Below, piece after piece: positions 25,583 to 36,240 of a DNA stretch of 64,000 nt. Every line of letters starts with the position of its first letter. Position 1 is the first letter of the stretch. The stretch lies in assembly GCA_036873755.1 (NCBI GenBank), contig JAVTVY010020427.1, forward strand, positions 1 through 64,000, given 5' to 3'. The stretch is from Hanleya hanleyi (taxonomy: Eukaryota; Mollusca; Polyplacophora; Lepidopleurida; Hanleyidae). Under the pieces are notes generated by a model. That model did no database searches and was not told the origin of the DNA. It saw nothing but the letters and a program-made list of their open reading frames with translations. The translations under genes and the position numbers were made by a program.

Positions 25583-26030
25583 CCATAATTACGTTGTCGA
25601 AAGGATCCGTGGTGGTTAGTATTCTGGTCTTCATACAAATAATTTGACTTTCTAAGTATTTGTGTAATCAAAATATTTTCTGGGTTCATATCTATGTGAT
25701 GTTATGCAAAGCAATTGAAAGAGGTCATGAGGGGACTAGTTTTCGATACTTAAACTGAATCTGCCTGCGATGTGAATAACTTCACCTCACCAGTTTCGAT
25801 CCAGTGTCAGTTCCGATCTACTTCCCGAAACATTGCTTCTTCCAACAAAGTTGCGCAACCTTCCAATCATGGTTAAACAACAGGCCAGGAACAATAAATA
25901 GTCCAATTTGCCCTAGCCACATATATGCAACTCAGTGGGGATCAGATAATCGACTGAAATTATTTGAATTCGACTGAAAAAACGGAAACTCGGTAGGTTA
26001 TTTGTTGATAGCTCGCTTAATACTGGTTCG
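25583..26030. repeat. Dispersed repeat, copy 1 (second copy at 63,559-64,000)
   Basis: From CCATAATTACGTTGTCGAAA onward, about 440 bp match 63,559-64,000 in the same orientation with few differences: a 6-base 'TTCCCT' indel near 25,932/63,906, a small deletion in the GGTTAGTAT...GGTCTTC region, and a handful of substitutions. There is no coding motif. Because the second copy runs off the window end, the true length is unknown. Confidence 0.85.
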
Positions 26031-27195
26031 ATTCAGACAATGTAAAGTTTCCGGAGTAGCGGAAGAGATTCTCTTTTCAAAAATATATAGTTTGATGACA
26101 TAATTTTTTTTATTTTTGAGATAGATATCAACTGAAAAAATCGTGTCGACTTCGCTGAAATTTTTTCTGGACCGACCGACATGCGGTTTTTCTTGTCCGG
26201 AAAATTATTGCGTGAACTGACTGAAATACTTTTAGGTTTCCGGAATGCTCTACTATTATACGGATAAAATGATATAAAATATATGCATGTACCTTCTACC
26301 GTTTTCCGTAAAAGGGTTCGCTGAAAAAAAACGATTGAAAATCACAACATTTCCAGCTGAATCTGCCGTAAAACGGATTAGTGAACAGAGTTAAAAACTC
26401 CGATTTGGAGACGGACTTCAGAAGATTCCGAAAATCCGGAATGAGGATCACGGGTAAGTTTATTGTAAGATTGGTTATGTCAGTAGGTCAGAAGTGTCGA
26501 TTTTATTGGAACACTTTAAAAAAGTGAATCGCGTGACTCAAAATACATTTGACTAGCTTGACATCGATATGGGAACAAAACGGCCTAACGGCCTCTAAGT
26601 GTTAACATTATAAACAACTAAATAACCCAAAAGAGACTAACAGTGCCTGGACATTCACATAAGACCGGTCAATTGTTTTCCTGGTTAGGGGCAATTCTTA
26701 TAACTTTGACCGAATACTATTGAAAATCCCAGGAAAATTCTACTGAACAGAAATAAGGCTGTACTGGTGGACTGATAATGCACTCCGTGACCTCTATTTC
26801 AGAGATACTGATCTCAAAATGTTTTATATATTTTTGAATAAGAAATATAGGTTATAAAACTGTATGTCTTCATTCTCTTAATTATTTGTGCAGAAATATA
26901 AATATATATTATATTGGGGGAAATATAGTCTGGTGTAGAATGGTGGAATGGCTGTTATGATATAACCTGGCAATATATGGTATGACCATACTTTTCAAAA
27001 AGTTTATGTAGAAGTGACGGTAAAATGAGCTTGGCATGCCACAACTATCACTCGAGTCGACCACCCGCAGGCTTCTCTGTGATTGTTTTTCTGCATGAGC
27101 GTGGACACCGGAGCTATAGGGGGTGGCACTGAGAGACGTCATTCACAGGTGAACGCATACCTGTTGATCCGGTCAGGTACTATATGCATTATGTA
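26031..27195. other. 1.2 kb, no feature recognised
   Basis: This may be a continuation of the dispersed repeat (its other copy is cut by the window end). Several 'CTGAAAAAA.CG' words occur at 25,973-26,340. The minus-strand ORF at 26,909-27,142 (77 codons) shows no motif. Confidence 0.4.
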
Positions 27196-27203
27196 TTTAC
27201 AGG

Positions 27204-27304
27204 TATAAATACCACCGCTACCCACAACATATGACCACAAGCCTTCTTCACCGTCTGAACCGGGAACACGTTGTTGGCAGCGTTTGAACGAATTTCTTAT
27301 CAAG
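27204..27304 (+). promoter_or_regulatory. Candidate TATA promoter with first-exon splice donor
   Basis: TATAAATA at 27,204-27,211 is followed about 95 bp downstream by a consensus 5' splice site, CAAG|GTAAGC, cut after 27,304. This is the layout of a short non-coding first exon. The next plausible acceptor on this strand is TTTGTAG at 36,571-36,573, just before the zinc-finger ORF, so this could be that gene's promoter across a 9.3-kb repeat-filled intron. This is inference from signals only. Confidence 0.3.
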
Positions 27305-28105
27305 GTAAGCTTTTGCGTTCAAATCGGACCACCCAGGGGTTTCTAGACATCAAAATATTCAGTTTTTCTATGTTCTGGCTGAAATGATTTTCGTTCAATC
27401 TATATTCAGTTTTTCCAGAATTTTACCTCCTTAAGGAAGTTCCAGACAATTTGAAATACAGTGTCAATTTTCTTATATTTCGACAAGAGGTACAGCAAAT
27501 CTTCAGCACTCAAAATAAAGGATAAAATTCAGGGGTCAACAGGCTTAACTTTGCATAATCTAGGAATTTATATAGTGTACTATCATGGTTTAGCCCTACT
27601 CTAATATATGAGATTAGATAAGAATTCTATAGAAAGCCTCTGTTTTCATAGAAAAAGCTCATATTTTCTTACTTGTAGAAGATAAAATGTTATTTTCTCC
27701 AAAATGCTTCAATAGTTTACTACAACAATGCGGAATCGGAAACGCTAATAAAAACGAGGGGTCACCAGTCTTCTCGGCAAGACATTAGAATGCCAACATG
27801 GAAAAAAAAAACCCATGGTCATGACAACCCAGAGCCAATTTACCCCGCTCAGTCAGTTTGCCAGCGTTACTTCATTACCTAATTCAAAATTCCTTCCAGA
27901 ACTGTTCTTTTAGAACTTATTCCTTTTCCATGAATTTTGCTTTAAATATCGCTATTTTGGTAGATGCACAGAAACTGCGCAGTAGACGTAAAATTGGATT
28001 TGTCTGGAACATCGTTAATCTGAAATATTCTTTATAATTTAAGAAATAATGTTTTTATATGAGTGCTAAATCGTTATTTTACACACGGTTAGTATGGGAA
28101 AGTTT
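27305..28105. other. No gene recognised
   Basis: About 800 bp of AT-rich non-coding DNA, which would be intronic if the preceding splice donor is real. Confidence 0.45.
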
Positions 28106-28740
28106 ATATTTTGATTTATGGTATTGTCTCGATGAACATGTATTATCTTCTCTACTCCATGCATAGTATACATGTATATATTCACCCCTTTCATTGACAG
28201 TAACTCTGCTGTATGGTATTCTCTTGGTGAACATGTATTATCCTCTCTATTCCATGCATAGTATACATGTACACGTATATATTCACCCCTTTCATTGACA
28301 GTAACTTTGCTGTATGGTATTCTCTCGATGAACATGTATTATCTTCTTTAGTCCAGGCGCCGCGGAGCATATTCAAAAGTGGGGGGGGCTGACCCCTATC
28401 TCGACCATAAAGTGGGGGGGCTGAAGTCGCCCTAGATAGGGCTTATAACATTACAGCTCCGAAAAGTTGGGGGGCTGAAACCCCCCAGCCCCCGGCTCCG
28501 CGGCCCCTGAAATTTACTCCATGCATAGTGTACATGCATATATAATCACCCCTTTCATTGACAGTAACTTTGCTGTATGGCATTCTCTCGATGAACATGT
28601 ATTATCTTCTCTACTTCATGCATAGTGTATATGTATATATTCAAACCTTTCATTGACAGTAACTTTGCTGTATGGTATTCTCTCGATGAACATGTATTAT
28701 CTTCTCTACTTCATGCATAGTGTACTATTAGTTATTCAGA
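28106..28740. repeat. Minisatellite, unit about 96-101 bp, interrupted
   Basis: The unit contains CCCTTTCATTGACAGTAACT, TTGCTGTATGGTATTCTCTC and GATGAACATGTATTATCTTC. Units start near 28,181, 28,282, 28,544 and 28,638. The array is split by a G-rich insertion at 28,350-28,515. Single or double units of the same minisatellite lie at 33,575-33,676 and 36,310-36,540. Confidence 0.85.
28350..28515. mobile_element. G-rich MITE-like insertion
   Basis: Left edge AGGCGCCGCGGAGC and right edge GGCTCCGCGGCCCCT form an imperfect inverted pair around repeated 'GTGGGGGGGCTGA' motifs. The minisatellite unit continues on both sides ('CTTTAGTCC' on the left, 'TTTACTCCATGCATAG' on the right), so this is an insertion. 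A related sequence is at 17,995-18,225. Confidence 0.65.
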
Positions 28741-29640
28741 TTTTTCCCAGGGTGTATGAACAGTTATGACCCTCCCTGAAACTCATACACCCTTCGGGGA
28801 AAAACCTGAATAACGAATTTATTATCCCGAAAGCATTTTTTAATTAGCATATGGAATTATAGAGTTAAAAAGGCAATTTTTCCGAAATTTCACCACGGAA
28901 ATTCAGCATATATGTGTCTGTCCATTTACGAAACCGGTCTCCATTTTGACATAACGCGTTGTCTACGCGAGTAATGTAGACGCGCATGTATTGCTCTTCA
29001 GTGCATTTTGACCCTATAATATTCAAACATTTCATTGACTGTCTTTGCTGATGTGATGCATAGCATCTTCATTGATCATCAAATGTATTATCAACGGTTG
29101 TAGTGTATAATTTGTTATTCAGTTGATTTCGGGAAAGGGTGATATTTGAAAGCGCACAACCGCCTGAAACATCCGCACCCTTCGTAACCCAAACCTGCTT
29201 TGCTGACTTATCCCGAAAGCATTTTTTAAAGTTCATATGGAATTATAGAGTTAAAAAGGCAATTTTTCCGAAATTTCACCACGGAAATTCAGCATATATG
29301 TGTCTGTCCATTTACGAAACCGGTCTCCATTTTGACATAACGCGTTGTCTACGCGAGTAATGTAGACGCGCAACACGGGCGCCGAGCTGTGACAGTGTTC
29401 AATTTTGACCCTAAATATAACCATTCACAAGGTATGTGTGTCTAAAAGATTGATTGAATGTGATGCAGCATAACTTCATTTCATCAAATATCAACGGTTG
29501 TGTATAATATTGTGTGTTGATTTCGGGAAATGATCTTTGAAAGCGCACAACTCGCCGACCCTTCATCCGATTTGGTAACCCAAATAGCTTTGCTGACTTT
29601 ATATTTTTTTCAAGTTCGAACACAAAATATAATTCCCACT
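28733..29640. repeat. Dispersed repeat family R, copies A and B
   Basis: Two adjacent partial copies share 'TTATCCCGAAAGCATTTTTT', 'ACCACGGAAATTCAGCATAT' and 'GTCTACGCGAGTAATGTAGA' (28,825-28,985 and 29,210-29,370). Copy B continues with 'CAGTGTTCAATTTTGACCCT' and 'GATTTCGGGAAATGATCTTT'. Copy A opens with a shortened form of the palindrome seen complete at 33,677-33,816. Other copies: 29,930-30,880, 33,677-34,390 and 35,160-36,240. No protein-coding signal. Confidence 0.8.
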
Positions 29641-29929
29641 ACCATGCAGTGCTCTGCGCAGGTCCAACATATGCAGATTCGTCACGCTACATTTTTTTTT
29701 TATCAGTTCAGGCAGTTTTTGAGCTTTCCAATCTACAGTGAGCTTTAGAATATTCTGCTGCCTTGCCGCGATATATAGGCCTTCTTAATTTAAATTTGCG
29801 CTGCGGCCGCGTGGAGAATTTTTTTTTTTCATCCATCCGTTCTATTTTGACCATATTTACATTCTAGTATGTAATGGGATCTTCGTTGAAGTGAATACTT
29901 GTTCATTTGGGTTCATTGTGCTTTCATTT

Positions 29930-30880
29930 GGGTAATCTGACTTTCATTTGGGTTCATTTGGGTAATTCGATGGACCGCTCGCCGACCCTGGTTCGGTAGC
30001 GATTATGCATAATTTTCGCGTGGCCAGAAAACGCTTCATGTTCGTTATATTTATATTCTCGACATGCGAGAAGTACATGTAGAATACTCAGATTATGATG
30101 GTATTCATTTCTGGTCAATATTATGGTATCTCGAGCCAGAAATAGTGGAAAATTTAAGTTGGAAGTCTTGAAGTGGAGATCCGCCATGTTCAGTTCAGTT
30201 CAGTTCAGTTCAGTAGGTAAATCCCTTCTCTATATAGGAGCACCTCCGTATAGGAGTACATATTAATATACAATCAATCGGAACCACTCAACACTTATAG
30301 CTCAACTATCGTGCTGTGAAGTGAACATTTATACAATTCTACAATTGGACGAACTACTATCCTGAAAGTGCTGTGACAGTCTAACCATGTGAGCTTCCTA
30401 ACGGTGTATGCGATGTACTACTGTGAGTGGATTTATATAGCGGTCACTGAAAGACACCCAGGTACTTTATTCCCCAAGTGCCTCCGCTGGCGAAGGTCTA
30501 GCGTAGCAACTAGTTCCACCATCAGTCCATATTACCCTGGACACCGAATCAGTCCAGCGCCGTGTGAATAGGCGAGTATATATGTAAGCGGTCACTGGCA
30601 AGGGGCGAACCCACGCCAGCTGTAGCACTCCGGGTCAGAGTCAAACACGGACTCTAACTACTTCGGCCACGACACGCTCACTACGAAACGCTCACTGTCT
30701 GCTTTCGCACGTGAATCGTGAATTTGTATCCCCTGGGAGCCCTTCCGTTAGAGGGACCGTTCGGCCACACCGTTCAACATGGATCAGTATATCGCGTCAA
30801 AGTGATTGGTCACGTGATCGGTCAGACCGGTTGGGCGCTGACGGGTAATTCTACGAAAAGTGACCCCATTACAGTCACAA
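29930..30880. repeat. Dispersed repeat family R, copy E, with SINE inside
   Basis: 'GGTTCGGTAGCGATTATGCA', 'CTCGACATGCGAGAAGTA' and 'GTGGAGATCCGCCATG' match 35,445-35,630. After a 509-bp insertion (30,189-30,697) the match resumes with TCTGCTTTCGCACGTGAA and continues to 'GGTCACGTGATCGGTCAGAC'. This copy lacks the MITE that splits copy D at 35,689. A run of T and some unassigned sequence lie at 29,641-29,929. Confidence 0.8.
30189..30697 (-). mobile_element. tRNA-headed SINE with (CTGAA)n tail, 509 bp
   Basis: Copy D at 35,630|35,631 shows the empty site (CCGCCATG|TCTGCTTTCG), which sets the boundaries exactly. On the minus strand the element starts near 30,697. It has a tRNA-like head with an A-box-like TGGCCGAAGTAGTTAGAG and a B-box-like GTGGGTTCGCCCC (about 30,596-30,672) and ends in five CTGAA units (30,189-30,213). 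These are the RNA polymerase III promoter and simple-repeat tail expected of a SINE. No target duplication is obvious. Confidence 0.75.
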
Positions 30881-31726
30881 GGATTCATGCAATAAATTTT
30901 AGATTTAAATCGCCGTATTTCGCAACAATTTCTGATTAAATACATTGTGGAATTAATATACACGTATGCTCTAGCTTTGTTGCTATGGAAAAAGCTATTT
31001 TCACATTTTTTTAAATCTCTCGCGTCTACGGCACAGTAAAATCCCTTTGTCACAAGTGCATATGGTACAAAAACACATATATAAAAATATTAGATCTTGA
31101 GTATACACTTAAAAAATATACATAAATAATTGTTGTATACCATTAAAATATTCAACCCATGTTGACAGATCTATATCAACAGTGTACATAATTATTTTGT
31201 CTTTACCGTTCGTTCCGCAAATGACATAACTTTGTAAATTAACGGCCAACAAACATTCTAATCCATAGCGCAAAACATACCCCAGAATTCGGCCATCTTT
31301 TTATGCAGGTTTCAATACCCTCCTAGAACTGAATGAACTTTGAACTCTGATTTGTCTTTGCCATCACGTGTCTTTACCATCACCATTTCGTCGTTTTCGC
31401 CGTAACGGTAAAGACATCGAGTGACGGTAAAGACAAATCGTTATGATGTTGATGTCATAAAGTGTTGAATAAATTAAAATTCAATTCAACAATATACCTT
31501 AATACGACGCGAGATTACTTGTGGATAACAACTCCGCAGTTATTAGATGGTGACGTTTCGCTATAGAGGTATTAAGACCGTGTTCAAGCCTAATTATACT
31601 TTAGGTTTTTGACTTTAAATATATTGTGTTTCAATTTACTTACAGAATGAGATGACATGGATTTGGCTGTTCGACCTATATCAATATTAATTATTGACAT
31701 CTCTCGACAAACTATTACGATAACAC
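30881..31726. other. Non-coding DNA with recurring GTCTTTACCGT words
   Basis: No credible ORF. The word GTCTTTACCGT or its reverse complement ACGGTAAAGAC, with one-base variants, occurs at about 31,199, 31,369, 31,409 and 31,423, and again beyond the foldback element at about 32,928, 32,969 and 33,299. Confidence 0.5.
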
Positions 31727-32872
31727 GCGAGTAGTATATAAAGGTGATTTCGACGCTCTGGCGCCTCACTGCACATGCGCAGAAAAAAATGGGGCCGTCA
31801 TGGGGCGGTGTGCGCAGGAGTGTTGTGCGCAGGTATGACCTCACTTCCGGTCTGGATGAATCGGGCGAGACCTTGGTGGCATGTATTCCTCCGTGATGAT
31901 GCGGTCTGGCGGTGATGCGGTCTGCCTCCGCGGATCGAAAGTAGTCCCAAATACGTGGGTTTTCGTGAGAATGTTCGGCAATCAGTAGGAGTCGCTAGTG
32001 GACCGATTGGGTCGAGTGAGGTATCAATATGAAGCATACGTGAGGGAGCATTCCACCTGGACTAGTGTATCGTTTGTAAAACGAACGATACCTCACTCGA
32101 CCCAATCGGCCCACTAGTGACCCACCTAAACCCCCAAACGTCTATTTCCATACCCTTTTCTCACAATTCCCTGTCTGCGCATGCGCAGAATGTTGAAAAC
32201 GAACGACACACTAGTCCAGGTGGATGCTCCCTCACGAATGCTTCACATTGATACCTCACTCGATCCAATCGGCCCACTATTGGCCCACCTAGACCCCAAA
32301 CCGTCTATTTCTGTACCCTTTTCCCACAATTCCCTGTCTGCGCATGCGCAGAATGTTAACAACGAACGATACACTAGTCCAGGTGGATGCTCCCTCACGT
32401 ATGCTTCACATTGATACCTCACTTGACCCAATCGGCCCACTAGTGGCCCACATAGACCCCAAAACGTCTATTCCAGACCCTTGCTCTACTGCGCATGCGC
32501 AGAATGACCTCAGTTCCACGTCACACCCAGTCCGTTGGATACTCCCTCACGTATGCTTCATATTGATTATGATACCTCACTCGACCAAATCGGTCCACTA
32601 GCGGTCCCTACAGATTGCCGAACATTCTCACGACAATCCACGTATTTGGGATTACTTTCGGTCCGCGGAGGCAGACCGCATCACCGCCAGACCGCATCAC
32701 CAGAGAAATACATGCCCCCAAGGGCACGCCCGATTCATCCAGACGAGAAATGAGGTCATACCTGCGCACAACACTCCTGCGCACACCGCTCCATGACCGC
32801 CCTATTTTTTTCTGCGCATGCGCAGTGATTCGACAGAGCGTCAAATCACCTTTATATACTACTCACGTACAG
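31727..32872. mobile_element. Foldback element: ~350-bp inverted arms around 163-bp tandem repeats
   Basis: The left arm (31,727-32,080) and right arm (about 32,525-32,872) are reverse complements over most of their length, from GAGTAGTATATAAAGGTGATTT through 'TGCGCAGGAGTGTTGTGCGC', 'CGCATCACCGCCAGACCGCA' and 'CACGTATTTGGGA' to 'GAAGCATACGTGAGGGAGCA'. Between them are about three tandem units of ~163 bp ('ACCTCACTCGA.CCAATCGGC', 'CACTAGTCCAGGTGGATGCT'). Each arm carries an inward-facing TATATAAAG (31,735-31,743; reverse strand near 32,849-32,858). Palindromic TGCGCATGCGCA, the NRF-1 site type, occurs at 32,176, 32,339, 32,490 and 32,813, with a one-mismatch copy at 31,770. The ORFs inside are short and not protein-like. 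Probably a non-autonomous foldback transposon. Confidence 0.75.
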
Positions 32873-33500
32873 TTAAAGCAGCATTTGGCTCTAGAGTGGC
32901 TCCAGTTTCTGCATAATCACAATAGATTGTCTTTACCGCCACAGCTTGTCCACACCAGAACGTGCGAATCTTTACCGTCATGATATCAATTATAGTCTCA
33001 AAAGCACAATTTCGACTTAACTTTTTCAAATTCTGTGTTGGGATGAATCGTAGTCGAAGTTCCACGAAGCCATGGAAAGCTATACAACTGGCATAAAACG
33101 ACAATGTCGTCTGTCACACTTATGACAAATTTCCTAATGGAAGTTATTCGAGCGAAAGATACATTTGAAAATGCATCTATATCTTGCGTCAGCATATGTA
33201 ACAAAAAAGGCGTCGTCCGTATTTTAATGTTAAAGTACATTTTTTTACTTTTGTTAAAATAAATATATATATATATATTCCACAAAACAAAGTTCGTGAC
33301 GGTAAAGACACGCTTGATGGAGCTGTGGAAAATAATTTGTGAAATAAATTACAAAAAGCGAAATGAACACTGCCTGATGTTACAGACATGGCCTGACATA
33401 TATATTTTAACATTTACAAAAGTTTGAAATACTTTCGAGATACAAAATTTTGGATATTCCCAAATGTCCAAATGGGTCACATTTCATAGAATTACGGAAA
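32873..33500. other. Non-coding, AT-rich
   Basis: No gene is visible. It contains an (AT)n run near 33,262-33,280 and three further GTCTTTACC-type words. The minus-strand ORFs of 74-95 codons have no motif. Confidence 0.45.
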
Positions 33501-33676
33501 GATCCGGGTGTACGGATTTTTACACCCAAGTAAACTGACCAATGGAAATGCTGCGATTTAGGTTGAGGGATAATAAATGTATATATTCACCACTTTCATT
33601 GACAGTAACTTTGCTGTATGATATTCTCTCGATGAATATGTATTATCTTCTCTACTTCATGCATAGTGTACTATTA
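33501..33676. repeat. Spacer unit plus one ~100-bp minisatellite unit
   Basis: 'GGGTGTACGGATTTTTACAC' through 'TTTAGGTTGAGGGATAATAA' followed by one minisatellite unit. The same combination recurs at 36,245-36,400, so the two travel together as part of the local repeat mosaic. Confidence 0.7.
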
Positions 33677-33816
33677 GTTATTCAGGTTTTTCCCAGGGTG
33701 TATGAAAAGTTATGACCCTCCCTGAAACTCATACACCCTGAGGCGTCAGCCGAAGGGTGTATGAGTTTCAGGGAGGGTCATAACTTTTCATACACCCTGA
33801 GAAAAACCTGAATAAC
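33677..33816. repeat. 140-bp near-perfect palindrome
   Basis: The left arm of ~67 bp starts GTTATTCAGGTTTTTCCCAG. The right arm of ~66 bp ends CTGAGAAAAACCTGAATAAC and matches the reverse complement almost base for base (one C/T difference near the end plus a few at the loop), around the centre CGTCAGC. A shorter derivative with most of the inner arms missing is at 28,733-28,816. It could form a cruciform or, if transcribed, a long hairpin RNA. Confidence 0.9.
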
Positions 33817-34390
33817 GAATTTATTATCCCGAAAGCATTTTTCAATTAACATATCGAATTATAGAGTTAAAAGGGCAATTTCTCTGAAACTTTACCACGG
33901 AAACTCAGCATATATGTGTCTGTCCATTTACGAAACCGGTCTCCATTTTGACAAAACGTGTTGTCTACGCGAGCTAATGGTCAATATGGAAATGGAATAG
34001 GTCTTTGGATTATGGACGCGGATATTCTCTAATGGACTGACGGCATGGATATTCATGAATGATCGGACTAGACGCTGTGTAACAATGTAGACGCGCAGTA
34101 CAACCAGACGCTAGAGCGTGACGGGCGCTACAGACAGTGTTCAATTTTGACCCTAAATGATAACCATTTATCGAGGTGTCATGTGATGTCTGAAGAAGAT
34201 ATGATTGAACAGTGATGTAGCAGCAAGAGCATTCCTTTCACTCGCAATATGATGACGGTGATGTACTAATATATGTGTCAGTTGATTTCTGGGAATGCAG
34301 TGCTCATCTTTGACAAGCGCACAACACGCCGAACTACATGGTTCGGTAGACGATTGCATGTCATAATTTTCGCGATGGCATCAGAAAACT
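33817..34390. repeat. Dispersed repeat family R, copy C
   Basis: 'TTATCCCGAAAGCATTTTTC' to 'TCTCCATTTTGACAAAACG', then the segment shared with the Penelope-like 3' region (33,998-34,075), then 'CAGTGTTCAATTTTGACCCT'. Relative to copies B and D it has an extra GTGACGGGCGCTAC at about 34,118-34,131. Confidence 0.75.
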
Positions 34391-35159
34391 ACAGGTGGGA
34401 TCCGGTCTTAACCCTAGCTTCTTTATATTACTGCATTATGGCCCTCCCCAAAGTTCTAACCTTCGAACATCTTTCTTTATCAGGATAAATTAATGTTGGT
34501 AAGAAAGGTGTGTCATCTGCCATATCACCTGGATACAACATGTCGTGAAGATCATTTTTGTTGCTTGATGAAATAGTTAAATCAATTGGAATGTTGGCAT
34601 AATGTGTCTTATTCTTGGTGAATATTTAAGAGAATATTGAAATAAACAATTGGACACTTAACCATCAAGTTGTCATTGTCTTATTATAGGATTTATAGGA
34701 CCTAGCCCATTCTGTTTCAGAGGGTGTAGCGCCCGTCACAAAATATGTAGCGCCCGTCACACTGGAATTTTCAAATTCATGTTAGCAGATAATAAGAGAT
34801 GGGGCAAACTGTTCTTCAACAAAGAATCAGTACTCAGTACCACTATGCCATACTGATAAGAAGTTAAAATCATTTGAGAAATCACAGGGATTTGGAAGTT
34901 TCCATACTAACCGCACAAATGGAGGGAAATCCCTGTAGCGCCCGTCACGTTATGCAAATTGTCTGTGATTTTGATTGGTCAATCACATTCTTTCAATTTT
35001 TTTATATTACTTTACACTCCTACATGATCTTTAACTGTTTGAAGAATGTTAGTTATATTGGAGCAGTAGTGTGCAAATCTGGCATATTACAATACCAGGA
35101 ATATACTCTGAATGTAGCGCCCGTCACAATGGAATTGACCTAATACTGTTATATGGAAA
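34391..35159. other. Non-coding, four copies of GTAGCGCCCGTCAC
   Basis: No gene. The 14-mer GTAGCGCCCGTCAC occurs at about 34,726, 34,748, 34,936 and 35,114, and its reverse complement at 34,118. The sequence around the copies is otherwise unrelated and AT-rich. Confidence 0.55.
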
Positions 35160-36240
35160 TGGAATAGGTCTTTGGATTATGGACGCGGATATTCTCTAAT
35201 GGACGACGGCTGGATTATGAATGACGGACTAGACGCTTGTAATGTAGACGCGCAACACCGACGCAGAGCTGTGACAGTGTTCAATTTTGACCCTAAATAT
35301 AACCATTTACGAGGTATGTGTGTCTAAAAGATTGATTGAACGTGATGCAGCAAGACTTCCTTTCATCGAATATGAACGGTTGTATAATATTGTGTGTTGA
35401 TTTCGGGAAATGATCTTTGAAAGCGCACAACACGCCGAACTTGGTTCGGTAGCGATTATGCATAATTTTCGCGTGGCCAGAAAACGCTTCATGTTCGTTA
35501 TATTTATATTCTCGACATGCGAGAAGTAGAAAACCCCGACTATGATGGTATTCTGGTCAATATTAGGGTATCTCCCGCCAGAAATAGTGGAAAATTTAAG
35601 TTGGAAGTCTTGAAGTGGAGATCCGCCATGTCTGCTTTCGCACGTGAACCGTGAATTTTTATCCCCTGGGAGCCCTTCCGCTAGAGGGCTCGGACCACTA
35701 TTAAATTTACATTGACGGCCATGTTAATGAAAGTGCACCTGGCTGATTTATTAATTATTTTTGGACTTTCATCTCTTGGCAGTTTGTAGTTCCATTCAAG
35801 TCCTGCATCGCCATCTACTTCTTGGCGGGGGTCGCCCATCAAAATTTCGAACCAGAGCGTCCTGTTGGCAAGCACTGTACTTCCGGCGAATAACTTACCT
35901 CCAAAAAGCAGAGTCTACGCACCTGCATATAGTGCCTCAGACTGGCATGAATTATGCAGTGAATTCAAAATAAAAGTCACAACTCAAAAGGGCACTTGTC
36001 ATGCTTAATGTTGGCCATGCAAGCCCTTGTCTCATTATCAAAAGGAAGCTGGGGAAAAAATCAGCACCAAAACTTGTCCTCTATGGCAGAGGTTATTTAG
36101 AGGGGTTAACGGCTAGGGACTTTTTTTTAGTGGTCCGAGCCCTAGAGGGCCGTTCGGCCACACCGTTCAACATGGTTCAGTATACAGCATTAAGATGATT
36201 GGTCACGTGATCGGTCAGACCTGTCGGACGTTGACATGGA
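35160..36240. repeat. Dispersed repeat family R, copy D, with MITE inside
   Basis: Starts 'GGAATAGGTCTTTGGATTAT' (the Penelope-like 3' segment), continues through 'GATTGATTGAACGTGATGCA' and 'GAGATCCGCCATG', and then the TCTGCTTTCGCACGTGAA segment without the SINE found in copy E. It is split at 35,689 by a 453-bp TIR element and resumes with 'CCGTTCGGCCACACCGTTCA'. Confidence 0.8.
35689..36141. mobile_element. TIR MITE, 453 bp, within repeat copy D
   Basis: Left end CTCGGACCACTA and right end TAGTGGTCCGAG are inverted; including flanking G/C the inverted repeat may extend to AGGGCTCGGACCACTA. CTAGAGGG lies on both sides (35,681-35,688 and 36,142-36,149). Copy E at about 30,749 has a single TTAGAGGG, so this is a target duplication of 4-8 bp; the ends overlap it and cannot be fixed exactly. 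An 8-bp duplication would suit a hAT-type element. No transposase inside. Confidence 0.8.

Noticed and set aside
34726..34739. CGCCCGTCAC as a small-subunit rRNA 3' end signature
   Set aside because: Only the short word matches; no rRNA sequence surrounds any of the four copies.
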